Assembly: GCA_900556935.1 (NCBI GenBank)
Contig: USQL01000099.1
Span: 1-7,237, forward strand
DNA from: an uncultured Eubacteriales bacterium
GTDB lineage: Bacteria > Bacillota > Clostridia > Oscillospirales > Oscillospiraceae
Reading direction: 5' to 3'
Length of the DNA stretch: 7,237 bases
Position numbers and translations under genes: made by a program
Notes under the pieces: generated by a model
What the model saw: the letters and a program-made list of their open reading frames with translations, nothing else
Databases searched by the model: none
Told to the model about the DNA's origin: nothing
Shown here: positions 1-7,091 of the stretch, one piece after another
How positions within the stretch are numbered: position 1 is the first letter of the stretch
How the letters are laid out: each line of letters begins with the position of its first letter

Positions 1-351
1 GAGCGCGTCCACCCGGGCGGTGAGCTCCGCGGGAGAAAAGGGCTTGGTCACATAGTCGTCCGCCCCGGTCATCAGGCCCGTCACCTTGTCCATCTCCTGG
101 GTCCGGGCGGTGAGCATGATAATGCCCATCTGCTTGTTGGTGGCGCGAATCCGGCGGCACACCTCAAACCCATCGATATCCGGCAGCATAATATCCAAAA
201 TGGCCACACCCACATCCGGGTTCTCCGCCAGACGGTCCAGCGCGGCCTGGCCGGTGCCGGCCTCTACCACATCGTAGCCCGCCCGCTGCAGGTTGATGAC
301 CACAAAATTGCGGATATTCTCTTCATCTTCCAAAATCAAAACCTTTTTCAT
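1..351 (-). CDS. Two-component response regulator, receiver domain (C-terminal part cut off by window edge)
   Basis: The first 117 codons form a complete CheY-like receiver domain, the cytoplasmic phospho-accepting module of a two-component system. Seen directly: it starts MKKVLILEDEENI, giving the acidic pocket Glu8/Asp9. The phospho-acceptor is Asp53 in AILDIMLPDIDGFEVC, the conserved Thr81 lies in IIMLTAR, and the conserved Lys103 lies in DDYVTKPFSPAEL. All key residues are present, so the domain should be active. The reading frame runs off base 1 without a stop. The layout (LPDIDGFEVC, GADDYVTKPF) is typical of OmpR/PhoB-type regulators, so a winged-helix DNA-binding domain is expected outside the window, but this is inference. 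The start is ATG 351, with AAGAGG (363-358) six bases upstream overlapping the stop codon of the preceding lipoprotein gene, only 11 bases away. The two genes are therefore probably co-transcribed. A sensor kinase gene may follow but cannot be seen. Confidence 0.95.
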   Translation of the reverse strand, partial: MKKVLILEDEENIRNFVVINLQRAGYDVVEAGTGQAALDRLAENPDVGVAILDIMLPDIDGFEVCRRIRATNKQMGIIMLTARTQEMDKVTGLMTGADDYVTKPFSPAELTARVDAL

Positions 352-362
352 ACGCTACCTCT

Positions 363-1688
363 TTATCCTTCTTGTTTCCAGTCCGTGCCGATGAGGCGGA
401 AGGACTCTATGAGCCCCTCCTGGGTGATGCCGTTGACACCGGAGCCTATTTCCAGCTTTCCGGCGTAAATCACGTTATCCCCGCTGTAGATGGGGAACCG
501 GTTCTGTTCCGCGGCCAGCTTTTCCCGGTCCTTTCCCGTGAAGGAATAGATGGAAAAAAGTGCCGCCGCGGTGGACCCGCTCTCATCCCAGATATAAAAT
601 GTATAGCCGTTGCTGTTCTTTCCCACGGACAGCCGCTCCACCGCCGAGGGCTCCAGATTCAGCAGCAGATACCAGCCCCCCTCCACATTGTGGAAGGTAA
701 AGGCTTTTTTGATTTCGTAGCCCTCGGAATCGATGGCGTACCAGTATACCAGCTGCTGCCGCTTGGCATCCGTCTGGTCCGGGGCCGGGCGGATTTCCAT
801 AAGGCTGGGCATCTCCATAACACCGTCGTCGTCGATATCCTCCATATAGAGGAAATAGTTGCGCAGCGTCTCCACGCTATAGGCAAGCTTGCCGCCGCTG
901 TTGAGATTGGTGAGGTTGCCGTCCTGGATGGTCAGTACATCCGTGACAATGGCGCTGTCGTTGATGGTGCTGGAAATATACAGGGCGGGCTCTCCGCTTT
1001 GCAGGCGGCTGACCTTCGTCCGCTTGATCTGGTCCACCCGCTGGGAAAGCTGCACCTCCCGGGAGCGAACCATGGCATCGTCCTCATAGGTATAGGCCAC
1101 CGCCGAGCCGGTAGAGGCATCCGTGTCCCCTTCCCGCAGCACCACCAGATCCGCCTTTCCGTCGGAATCCATATCCGTCGTATAAAATCTGGCGTAAATC
1201 GTATTGATCAGCTGATTGCTCTGCCCGTCGGCAAAGGAAAATACCGCGGCAATGCGCATCATCTGGTCGCTGAGCCGACGGCCCACCACCAGCTCGCTGC
1301 CGGGTCTGCCGTCGATATCCACATAGTCCACCTGCTCGAAGGCCGCGCCGTTCATCTGGATCATCTCCATGAGAACATAGGCCCCCTCCTCCGTTTCGTG
1401 GAAAATCAAAATCTTCAAAGGCTTTTCCGATTTTCCCCTGGCAAAGACCAGATATTCCTGCTTTCCGTCCCCATCCAGGTCCGCGCTCTGCACGGTCTGC
1501 TGGTTGTCCCCGTAGGTGGGAGAGGCAAAGCTCAGTCCGGACATGGACTGCTCGATGGTGCTCTGCAGCAGGGTATATTCCTGGGCCCGCCGGGGAATCT
1601 GGTACATGTCCTCCACCGTGCGGTAGCCGCAGCCGGACAGAAGCATGGGAATCAGCAGCAGCCCCGCAAGCATTTGTTTCTTTTTCAA
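363..1688 (-). CDS. Predicted surface lipoprotein with FG-GAP/VCBS-like calcium-loop repeats, function unknown
   Basis: This 441-residue protein starts with a lipoprotein signal peptide: KKK at residues 2-4, a hydrophobic core at 6-17, and lipobox LSGC with the lipidated Cys20. It should be exported and anchored to the outer face of the membrane. The mature part holds four Asp-rich loops: DLDGDG at 70-75, DIDG at 124-127, DMDSDG at 172-177 and DIDDDG at 284-289. The first three are followed by a hydrophobic strand (EYLVF, SELVV, ADLVV). This is the pattern of FG-GAP/VCBS or integrin-like beta-propeller blades, which bind calcium in known families. No enzymatic motif was recognised. The start chosen is TTG 1688, not the in-frame ATG at 1739. 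AAAGGGAG lies 8 bases before the TTG, the signal peptide begins there, and the upstream ATG lies ahead of the predicted transcription start. The gene follows dnaE by 60 bases and is joined to a response regulator by 11 bases, so a sensory or accessory role in signalling is possible. Lipoproteins with a similar N-terminal region and a DLDGDG loop are, from memory, common and uncharacterised in Oscillospiraceae. Confidence 0.88.
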   Translation of the reverse strand: MKKKQMLAGLLLIPMLLSGCGYRTVEDMYQIPRRAQEYTLLQSTIEQSMSGLSFASPTYGDNQQTVQSADLDGDGKQEYLVFARGKSEKPLKILIFHETEEGAYVLMEMIQMNGAAFEQVDYVDIDGRPGSELVVGRRLSDQMMRIAAVFSFADGQSNQLINTIYARFYTTDMDSDGKADLVVLREGDTDASTGSAVAYTYEDDAMVRSREVQLSQRVDQIKRTKVSRLQSGEPALYISSTINDSAIVTDVLTIQDGNLTNLNSGGKLAYSVETLRNYFLYMEDIDDDGVMEMPSLMEIRPAPDQTDAKRQQLVYWYAIDSEGYEIKKAFTFHNVEGGWYLLLNLEPSAVERLSVGKNSNGYTFYIWDESGSTAAALFSIYSFTGKDREKLAAEQNRFPIYSGDNVIYAGKLEIGSGVNGITQEGLIESFRLIGTDWKQEG

Positions 1689-1696
1689 GGCACCAG

Positions 1697-1704
1697 CTCC
1701 CTTT
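1697..1704 (-). promoter_or_regulatory. Ribosome binding site fixing the TTG start of the lipoprotein gene
   Basis: On the minus strand AAAGGGAG ends 8 bases before TTG 1688. The ATG codons at 1739 and 1721 in the same frame have no purine-rich Shine-Dalgarno site before them. This site, together with the position of the signal peptide, decides the start. Confidence 0.75.
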
Positions 1705-1719
1705 CTTTGGTCACAGAAC

Positions 1720-1747
1720 ATTATAACACATTTTTTCAAAATGAAAA
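1720..1747 (-). promoter_or_regulatory. Predicted sigma-A extended -10 promoter for the lipoprotein/response-regulator unit
   Basis: On the minus strand the sequence TGTTATAAT (1728-1720) is a perfect TATAAT -10 box with the TGn extension. A 4/6 -35 match, TTTTCA (1747-1742), sits 16 bases upstream, immediately after the dnaE stop codon. The expected transcript would start near 1713, leaving a leader of about 25 bases that contains the ribosome binding site for TTG 1688. The lipoprotein and regulator can therefore be expressed independently of the murB-whiA-dnaE unit, although read-through from dnaE is also possible because no terminator is seen between them. Confidence 0.7.
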
Positions 1748-1748
1748 G

Positions 1749-4700
1749 CTATTTCAGAACAACATTCCCCTCCCCAAGCACGTTTTGAAGCTCGGAGAGC
1801 ATAGAATCCCGGAACTGGCAGGCCGTGCCCCGGCGGGCACGGGTGTCCTCGAAGAACAGAACCGTTTTCTGGGTGCCCGGGAACATATTGAGAATGGCCC
1901 GGATTTTAGGGTACAGCTTCCCCTCCTCCGTGGGCAGACGCAGATAGAGCGTCTGGGGCTGGGTCTTCCGCGGCGTTTGGGGCTCCTGGTTTTCGTAATC
2001 GGAAATGGGCCGCACCCGGTTTACGAGAATCTGGGGCTCCTTATCGTCCCGCAGGGACAGTCTGCCCGTTACCACCACCGCACTGTTCTCCCGGATATAG
2101 CCGCCGTACTGGCCGATGACGCTGGCAAAGGCCAGCATTTCTATGGAGGCCGTGTCGTCCTCCAATGTCACATAGGCCATCATGGAGTTATTGCGGGTGG
2201 TTTTTGTCTTCACGGTCTGGATAATGCCCGCGACGCTGACAATCTGGTCGTCTTCATAACGGGCATCCTCCGACATGAGCTCCCCGATGGGGATGACATG
2301 GGTGTTTTTCAAAAGGCGGCGGTAGTCGTCCATGGGGTGGCCGGACAGGTAGATGCCGGTGGTTTCCTTCTCCATGGCCATCAGCTCTGCCTTGGAAAAC
2401 TCCGGTCTTCTGGGAATCTCCATCTGGCCCGGGCCCTCGTCCGCGTCCAGCATGGAAAACAGGCCCAGCTGCCCCTCCAGATTCCGCTTCCGGGAGGAGG
2501 CAATGGCATCCATCATCCCCTCATAGGCCCCAATGAGCTCGCTTCTGTGGTAGCCGAAGCAGTCCATGGCACCGCAGCGAATCAGATTTTCCACCGCCCG
2601 CTTATTCAGCTCCCCTTCGTCCATCCGCTCCAGGAAATCCTGCATAGAGCGGAAGGGGCCGTCCTCCTTGCGCTTGGCGGCCATGCCGCGGATCAGGCCT
2701 CTGCCGATGTTTTTCACAGCGCCGAGACCGAAGCGGATGCCCCCCTCCTCTACGGAGAAATGGTCCTCGGAGTGGTTGATATCCGGGCTCAGAAGGGCGA
2801 TGCCCAGCTCCTTGCACTCGGAAATATAGGTAGAGATCTTCACGGCAGAGTCCAGGACAGAGGTCATCAGCGCCGCCATATACTGCCTGGGGTAGTGGCA
2901 TTTGAGGTATGCCGTCTGGTAGGCCACCACCGCATAGCACACGGCGTGGGACTTATTAAAGGCATAGTTGGCAAAATCGACGATTTCGTCATAAATGGAC
3001 TGGGCCGCGGCCTCGCTGACCCCCTTGGCAATGGCGCCGGAGATCCCCTGCGCCCCATCGCCATAGACGAAGACCTTGCGCTCGGCCTCGATGACCTTCA
3101 GCTTCTTTTTGGAAATGGCCCGGCGGATGTTGTCCGCCTGCCCCATGGTGTAGCCGCCCAGGGTCCGAAAAATCTCAATAACCTGCTCCTGATACACGAT
3201 GCATCCGTAGGTCACCCGCAGGATGGGCTCCAAGAGGGGCGTTTTATAGGTTACCTTCGAAGGGTTCAGCTTATTGGCGACGAATCTGGGGATGGAATCC
3301 ATGGGGCCCGGACGGTACAGGGCCACAATAGCGGTGATATCTTCAATGGAGCTGGGCTTCATGCTGACGCACACGCCGGTCATGCCCGCGGACTCCATCT
3401 GGAACACGCCCTGGGTTTTGCCCTCGGAGAGCATGGCAAAGGTCTCCGGGTCGTTGTCCGGAATGGTGGAAATGGAAAAATTGGGCTCTTTTTCCTGAAT
3501 CTGCTTTTCCGCGTCCTGAATCACCGTCAGGTTGCGCAGACCCAGGAAGTCCATTTTGAGGAGGCCCAGCTCCTCGATGGTGGTCATGGTATACTGGGTG
3601 ACTACCGTATCGTCGTTTTTTGACAGCGGCACATAGGTGCACACCGGGTTTGCCGTAATCACCACACCGGCGGCATGGGTGGAGGAATTCCGCGGCATCC
3701 CCTCCAGGCGCATGGCAGAGTCCACCAGCTTCCGAACCCGCTCGTCCCCGTTGTACATCTCCCGGAACTTAGGGCTCTCCTCCAGGGCGGATTTCAGGGT
3801 CACGTGGGGCCCCGCCGGAACCAGCTTGGCCACCACATCCGTCTCGGCAAAGGTGAAATTCAGGACCCGGCCCACATCCCGGATGGCACCCCGGGCGGCC
3901 ATGGTGCCGAAGGTCACAATCTGGGCCACATGGTCGGCTCCATACTTCCGGTAAACATAGTCAATGACCTCGCCCCGGCGCTCCTGGCAGAAATCCGTAT
4001 CAAAATCCGGCATACTGACCCGCTCCGGGTTTAGGAACCGCTCAAAAATCAGGCCGTATTTCATGGGGTCCACTTCCGTAATATGGATGCAGTAGGCCAC
4101 AATGGAGCCCGCGCCGGAGCCACGGCCGGGGCCCACGGGGATGCCCACCGACTTGGCATAGTGGATAAAATCCCAGACAATCAGATAGTAATTGACGTAG
4201 CCCATGGAGCTGATGACGCTGATTTCATACTCCATTCTGTCCCGGTATTCCTGGGGTGCCTCCGGGTAGCGCTCCTGAAAGCCCTCGCGGCAGAGCTTCC
4301 GGAAGTATTCCTCGTTGGTATAGCCCTCCGGCACCGGGAAGGCAGGCAGATGATACTCGTGGAAGGTGAACTCCACGTTGCACATCTGAGCGATTTTCGC
4401 GGTATTTTCAAAGGCCTCGTCACAGCCGGGAAACAGCGCCCGAAGCTCCTGCTCACTCTTTAAGTAAAATTCCTGGGTTTCAAACCGCATCCGGTTCAGG
4501 TCGTCCACGGTCTTGCCGGTCTGGATGCACAGAAGAATATCCTGCACATCCGCGTCTTCCTTGCGCAGATAATGGGCATCGTTGGTCACCACCAGCGGCA
4601 GGCCCGTCTCTCTTGCCAGGCGCTGCAGGCCCTGATTCACCGGGCGCTGGGAGGCGATGCCGTGGTCCTGGAGCTCTAAGTAAAAGCGGTCCGGTCCAAA

Positions 4701-5192
4701 AATCCGGGAAAGGTCCATAGCGAAGCGCTTGGCCCTGTCGTAGTCTTCGTTCAAAAGGGCCTGGGGAATGGCACCGCCCAGGCAGGCGGACAGGGCAATC
4801 AGCCCCTCATGGTGGGCCTCCAGCAGCTCCAGATCCACCCGGGGCTTGCCATAGAAGCCATGGAGGAAGGCCTCGGAGACCAGATAGCACAGGTTTTCAT
4901 ATCCCTTCTGGTTTTCGCACAGCAGCACCAGGTGGTAGGGGTCGTTGTCGATGCCGTGGACCCGGTCGGACATCCGGCGGCGGGCCATATAGACCTCGCA
5001 CCCGATGATGGGCTTGATTCCGGCTGCCTTGGCGGCCTTATAAAAGTCGATGCAGCCATACATAACACCGTGGTCTGTCAGGGCGATGGCCGTCTGGCCC
5101 AGCTCCTTGACCCGGTCCATCATGCCGTCAATCCGGCAGGCTCCATCCAACAGGCTGTATTCACTATGGACATGCAGATGTACAAAGCTCAT
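1749..5192 (-). CDS. dnaE: DNA polymerase III subunit alpha (DnaE)
   Basis: This 1147-residue protein is a C-family bacterial replicative polymerase that extends DNA from primers at the replication fork. Its length is normal for DnaE. Domains in order: an N-terminal PHP domain (about 1-210) with HLHVHSEYS at 5-13, TDHG at 39-42, Glu66, His87, Cys137 and NDAH at 204-207; the palm/fingers with PGRGSGAGS at 355-363, catalytic Asp396 and Asp398 in PDFDTDF, and the third catalytic Asp548 in KMDFLG; the fingers motif FANYAFNKSHA at 740-750; a helix-hairpin-helix region near 845-885; a beta-clamp-binding motif QLGLF at 908-912; an OB fold at about 984-1063; and a small C-terminal domain. All three catalytic aspartates are present. 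In Bacillota, DnaE normally works beside PolC, which is not in this window. The start ATG 5192 overlaps the whiA stop in ATGA and is preceded by AAGGAGG inside whiA. The stop is TAG at 1751-1749. Confidence 0.98.
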   Translation of the reverse strand: MSFVHLHVHSEYSLLDGACRIDGMMDRVKELGQTAIALTDHGVMYGCIDFYKAAKAAGIKPIIGCEVYMARRRMSDRVHGIDNDPYHLVLLCENQKGYENLCYLVSEAFLHGFYGKPRVDLELLEAHHEGLIALSACLGGAIPQALLNEDYDRAKRFAMDLSRIFGPDRFYLELQDHGIASQRPVNQGLQRLARETGLPLVVTNDAHYLRKEDADVQDILLCIQTGKTVDDLNRMRFETQEFYLKSEQELRALFPGCDEAFENTAKIAQMCNVEFTFHEYHLPAFPVPEGYTNEEYFRKLCREGFQERYPEAPQEYRDRMEYEISVISSMGYVNYYLIVWDFIHYAKSVGIPVGPGRGSGAGSIVAYCIHITEVDPMKYGLIFERFLNPERVSMPDFDTDFCQERRGEVIDYVYRKYGADHVAQIVTFGTMAARGAIRDVGRVLNFTFAETDVVAKLVPAGPHVTLKSALEESPKFREMYNGDERVRKLVDSAMRLEGMPRNSSTHAAGVVITANPVCTYVPLSKNDDTVVTQYTMTTIEELGLLKMDFLGLRNLTVIQDAEKQIQEKEPNFSISTIPDNDPETFAMLSEGKTQGVFQMESAGMTGVCVSMKPSSIEDITAIVALYRPGPMDSIPRFVANKLNPSKVTYKTPLLEPILRVTYGCIVYQEQVIEIFRTLGGYTMGQADNIRRAISKKKLKVIEAERKVFVYGDGAQGISGAIAKGVSEAAAQSIYDEIVDFANYAFNKSHAVCYAVVAYQTAYLKCHYPRQYMAALMTSVLDSAVKISTYISECKELGIALLSPDINHSEDHFSVEEGGIRFGLGAVKNIGRGLIRGMAAKRKEDGPFRSMQDFLERMDEGELNKRAVENLIRCGAMDCFGYHRSELIGAYEGMMDAIASSRKRNLEGQLGLFSMLDADEGPGQMEIPRRPEFSKAELMAMEKETTGIYLSGHPMDDYRRLLKNTHVIPIGELMSEDARYEDDQIVSVAGIIQTVKTKTTRNNSMMAYVTLEDDTASIEMLAFASVIGQYGGYIRENSAVVVTGRLSLRDDKEPQILVNRVRPISDYENQEPQTPRKTQPQTLYLRLPTEEGKLYPKIRAILNMFPGTQKTVLFFEDTRARRGTACQFRDSMLSELQNVLGEGNVVLK

Positions 5193-6100
5193 TGCGCTGC
5201 CTCCTTGGCAAGCTGCACGATGCGCTGCAGCCGGTGGTTCATGGCGGGCTTGGTAATGGGCGGCTCCATCATGGCCGCCAGCTCCGACAGGGATGCCTCC
5301 GGGTTTGCCTCCCGGGCATCCACCGCCTGGCGAAGCTTCGCCGGAAGCTGTTCCAAAAGAGCCCGCTCCTTTAACACGCGGATGGCCCCCAGCTGCTCCT
5401 GGGCGGCCTCCACCACCTTGGAGGTATTGGCATCGTCACAGTTGCAGCAGCGGTTGACCTGATTATTCAGCTCTTTTTCGAGCTTTGCTTCCATAATGCC
5501 CATGGCAGCCACAGGCGCGCCCAGAAAGGTGAGAAAATCGGAGATCAGGTCGCTCTGTTTGAGATACAGCACCTGGGCCCCGGACCGGGCAGCGGTTTTT
5601 GGATAGAAGCCCATGGTCTCATGGAGCAGCATATAGCATTCTCTGGCAACGCTCTGATGGGTGGTTGTAAATTCCAGATGGTAGGCCTTGGCCGGGTGGG
5701 TCACGCTGCCCCCGGCCAGAAACGCCCCCCGGAGGAAGGATGCCTTGCAGCACTCCTCCTCCACCACGGCCAGATTGATATGCAGGGAGAGGGTGTCCCC
5801 CTGGGTAAAGCCAAAGGCCTCCATAACCCGGCCGATTTTCTCCGGGTCCGCAATACAGTAGGTGAGCTTTCCCTGAGTGCCCTCCTCCGGCAGCTGGTCG
5901 AAACCAACGCCAAAGGCCTTGCGGAAGAGCTTGGGAAGCAGCCTCCCAAAGTCCTGGCTTTCCGTTATAATTTTAATGCAGTCATCCTGGAAGCTGTTAC
6001 AGAACAGCAGAATTCCAAAGCACTCCGCCAAGGCGCAGCAGCTGCTCTGGGGAAGCTCCCGGCAGATTTCGGCCTTTGCGGCAGCGGAAAAGGATTGCAT
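5189..6100 (-). CDS. whiA: DNA-binding protein WhiA
   Basis: WhiA is a conserved Gram-positive DNA-binding protein. It is a sporulation regulator in Streptomyces and affects cell division and chromosome segregation in Bacillus. The 303-residue product shows the family layout: an N-terminal MQSFSAAAKAEICREL opening with a CC pair at 21-22, a degenerate LAGLIDADG homing-endonuclease-like core with SFLRGAFLAGGSV at 121-133, the conserved NRCCNCDDANTSK stretch at 216-228, and a C-terminal helix-turn-helix (about 252-297) containing NPEASLSELAAMM and NHRLQRI. The fold derives from homing endonucleases, but family members are not known to cleave DNA. The start is taken as ATG 6100, with AGAAGG six bases upstream. 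A longer reading from TTG 6121 would add seven residues (MRERRQA) that are not typical of the family. It lies 22 bases after murB and overlaps dnaE by 4 bases. Confidence 0.96.
   Translation of the reverse strand: MQSFSAAAKAEICRELPQSSCCALAECFGILLFCNSFQDDCIKIITESQDFGRLLPKLFRKAFGVGFDQLPEEGTQGKLTYCIADPEKIGRVMEAFGFTQGDTLSLHINLAVVEEECCKASFLRGAFLAGGSVTHPAKAYHLEFTTTHQSVARECYMLLHETMGFYPKTAARSGAQVLYLKQSDLISDFLTFLGAPVAAMGIMEAKLEKELNNQVNRCCNCDDANTSKVVEAAQEQLGAIRVLKERALLEQLPAKLRQAVDAREANPEASLSELAAMMEPPITKPAMNHRLQRIVQLAKEAAQ
5200..5206 (-). promoter_or_regulatory. Strong ribosome binding site for dnaE inside the end of whiA
   Basis: AAGGAGG, a full-strength Shine-Dalgarno sequence, lies seven bases before the dnaE ATG at 5192 and is embedded in the last codons of whiA (the region encoding KEAAQ). 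The whiA stop TGA and the dnaE ATG share the sequence ATGA. Ribosomes finishing whiA can therefore restart directly on dnaE. Confidence 0.85.
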
Positions 6101-6106
6101 GGCTTG

Positions 6107-6112
6107 CCTTCT
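6107..6112 (-). promoter_or_regulatory. Ribosome binding site fixing the ATG start of whiA
   Basis: AGAAGG on the minus strand lies six bases before ATG 6100. It falls inside the extra codons that would be read from TTG 6121, so the site supports the shorter, family-like N-terminus. Confidence 0.75.
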
Positions 6113-6122
6113 TTCTCTCAAT

Positions 6123-7034
6123 TTACCAAATGCGGATTTCCGGTTCTAAGCGCACGCCAGACTGCGCCTCTACCCTCCGCGCGACCTCCCCCAGGAGCCG
6201 GCGCATCTGGGCAGCCGTGGCGGCTCCCAGGTTCACCGCAAAGCCCGCGTGCTTTTCGGAAATGGCGGCATCCCCTACCCGGTAGCCTCTGAGCCCGGCC
6301 TCATCAATGAGGGCCGCGGCATAGCCCCTGCTGGGGCGCTTAAAGGCAGACCCGGCGGAAGGGAAATTCAGCGGCTGGGAGGCCAGACGCTTCGTTTGGA
6401 GCTCCTTCATTTTTGCCTGGATTTCGGCCTTGTCCCCCGGGGTAAGCCGGAAAACCGCGCTGACCACCGTCTCCCCGGTTTCTTCCAGGACGCTGTGACG
6501 GTAGGAAAAGTCCAGCGCCTCCGCGTCCGCGGTCCGGATGTTCCCTTCCCTGTCCATGAGCTCCGCCTCTGCGCAGACGGCGGAAATGTCCGAGCCGTAG
6601 GCACCGGCGTTCATATACACGCCCCCGCCGACGGTCCCCGGAATGCCATGGGCAAATTCCAGACCGCTGAAACCTTGCTTGGCGGCAAAGACGGCGGCCC
6701 GGGCCATGGTCACACCGGCCATCACCCGAATACGGCATCCATCCAGCTGCTCCATGCCAAAAAGGCAGTCCTTCAGGCAGACAACAAGCCCCGGCATCCC
6801 CTCGTCAGGGGCCAGAACGTTGGTTCCCGCTCCCAGAATAACCGGTTTGCAGTCCAATAAAACGGACTTTTTCAAAAGTGCCCCCAGCTGCTCCCGATCT
6901 TTCGGAAACGCCATCACCTCAGCAGGTCCGCCAATGCGGAAAGAGGTATGCTTTTCCAGGGGTTCCCAAAAACGCAGGGAGATTCCGGGATACATTTCTT
7001 CGGTTTTCCGCTGAAAATCAGTTAATTCAGTCAT
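6123..7034 (-). CDS. murB: UDP-N-acetylenolpyruvoylglucosamine reductase (MurB)
   Basis: MurB reduces UDP-N-acetylglucosamine-enolpyruvate to UDP-N-acetylmuramate with NADPH and bound FAD, the second committed step of peptidoglycan precursor synthesis in the cytoplasm. The 303-residue length fits the shorter Gram-positive (type II) enzymes. Visible motifs: HTSFRIGGPA at 29-38 and GAGTN at 68-72 of the FAD-binding domain, the flavin-contacting GIPGTVGGGVYMNAGAYG at 130-147, YRHS at 178-181, the catalytic serine Ser229 in PSAGSAFKRP, and the C-terminal LEPEI at 296-300 that supplies the catalytic glutamate (probably Glu299). The enzyme appears complete and active. The start ATG 7034 follows GGAGG (7044-7040) by five bases. 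It is the first gene of the unit and stops with TAA 22 bases before whiA, so the two are very likely on one transcript. Confidence 0.97.
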   Translation of the reverse strand: MTELTDFQRKTEEMYPGISLRFWEPLEKHTSFRIGGPAEVMAFPKDREQLGALLKKSVLLDCKPVILGAGTNVLAPDEGMPGLVVCLKDCLFGMEQLDGCRIRVMAGVTMARAAVFAAKQGFSGLEFAHGIPGTVGGGVYMNAGAYGSDISAVCAEAELMDREGNIRTADAEALDFSYRHSVLEETGETVVSAVFRLTPGDKAEIQAKMKELQTKRLASQPLNFPSAGSAFKRPSRGYAAALIDEAGLRGYRVGDAAISEKHAGFAVNLGAATAAQMRRLLGEVARRVEAQSGVRLEPEIRIW

Positions 7035-7062
7035 AAACGCCTCCGGGTGTAAACTCTAGTAC

Positions 7063-7091
7063 AGTATACCACAATTTATACCATTATGCAA
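7063..7091 (-). promoter_or_regulatory. Predicted promoter of the murB-whiA-dnaE unit
   Basis: On the minus strand TGGTATACT (7071-7063) is an extended -10 element with TATACT as the hexamer. TTGCAT, a weak -35 matching mainly in TTG, lies 17 bases upstream at 7091-7086. A second extended -10-like string, TGGTATAAA (7083-7075), lies 12 bases further upstream, so two overlapping start sites are possible. The leader to ATG 7034 would be about 20 bases and contains the GGAGG ribosome binding site. Confidence 0.65.

Noticed and set aside
1733..1747. Small hairpin just after dnaE (TTTTC / GAAAA, 5-base loop) as a terminator
   Set aside because: The stem is only five mostly A-T pairs, there is no GC-rich stem followed by a T-run, and the same bases form part of the downstream promoter.
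372..3623. A 1083-codon open frame on the plus strand, antisense to the lipoprotein gene and dnaE
   Set aside because: It mirrors the well-supported genes on the other strand, its product is rich in His, Gly and Leu as expected of an antisense shadow in GC-rich DNA, it shows no known domain, and it crosses two unrelated genes. Its length follows from the codon bias of the real genes.
6101..6121. Seven-residue N-terminal extension of WhiA from TTG 6121
   Set aside because: The AGAAGG ribosome site lies inside this stretch and ATG 6100 gives the family-like N-terminus.
6815..6826. GAAC-N4-GTTC palindrome resembling a LexA (SOS) box
   Set aside because: It lies inside murB codons for the conserved GAGTNV motif and mismatches the Gram-positive LexA consensus at three positions, so it is explained by coding.
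4809..6860. Several plus-strand frames of 200-220 codons (4809-5462, 5621-6292, 6249-6860)
   Set aside because: All lie opposite conserved dnaE, whiA and murB codons, cross the real gene boundaries, and show no recognisable domains.
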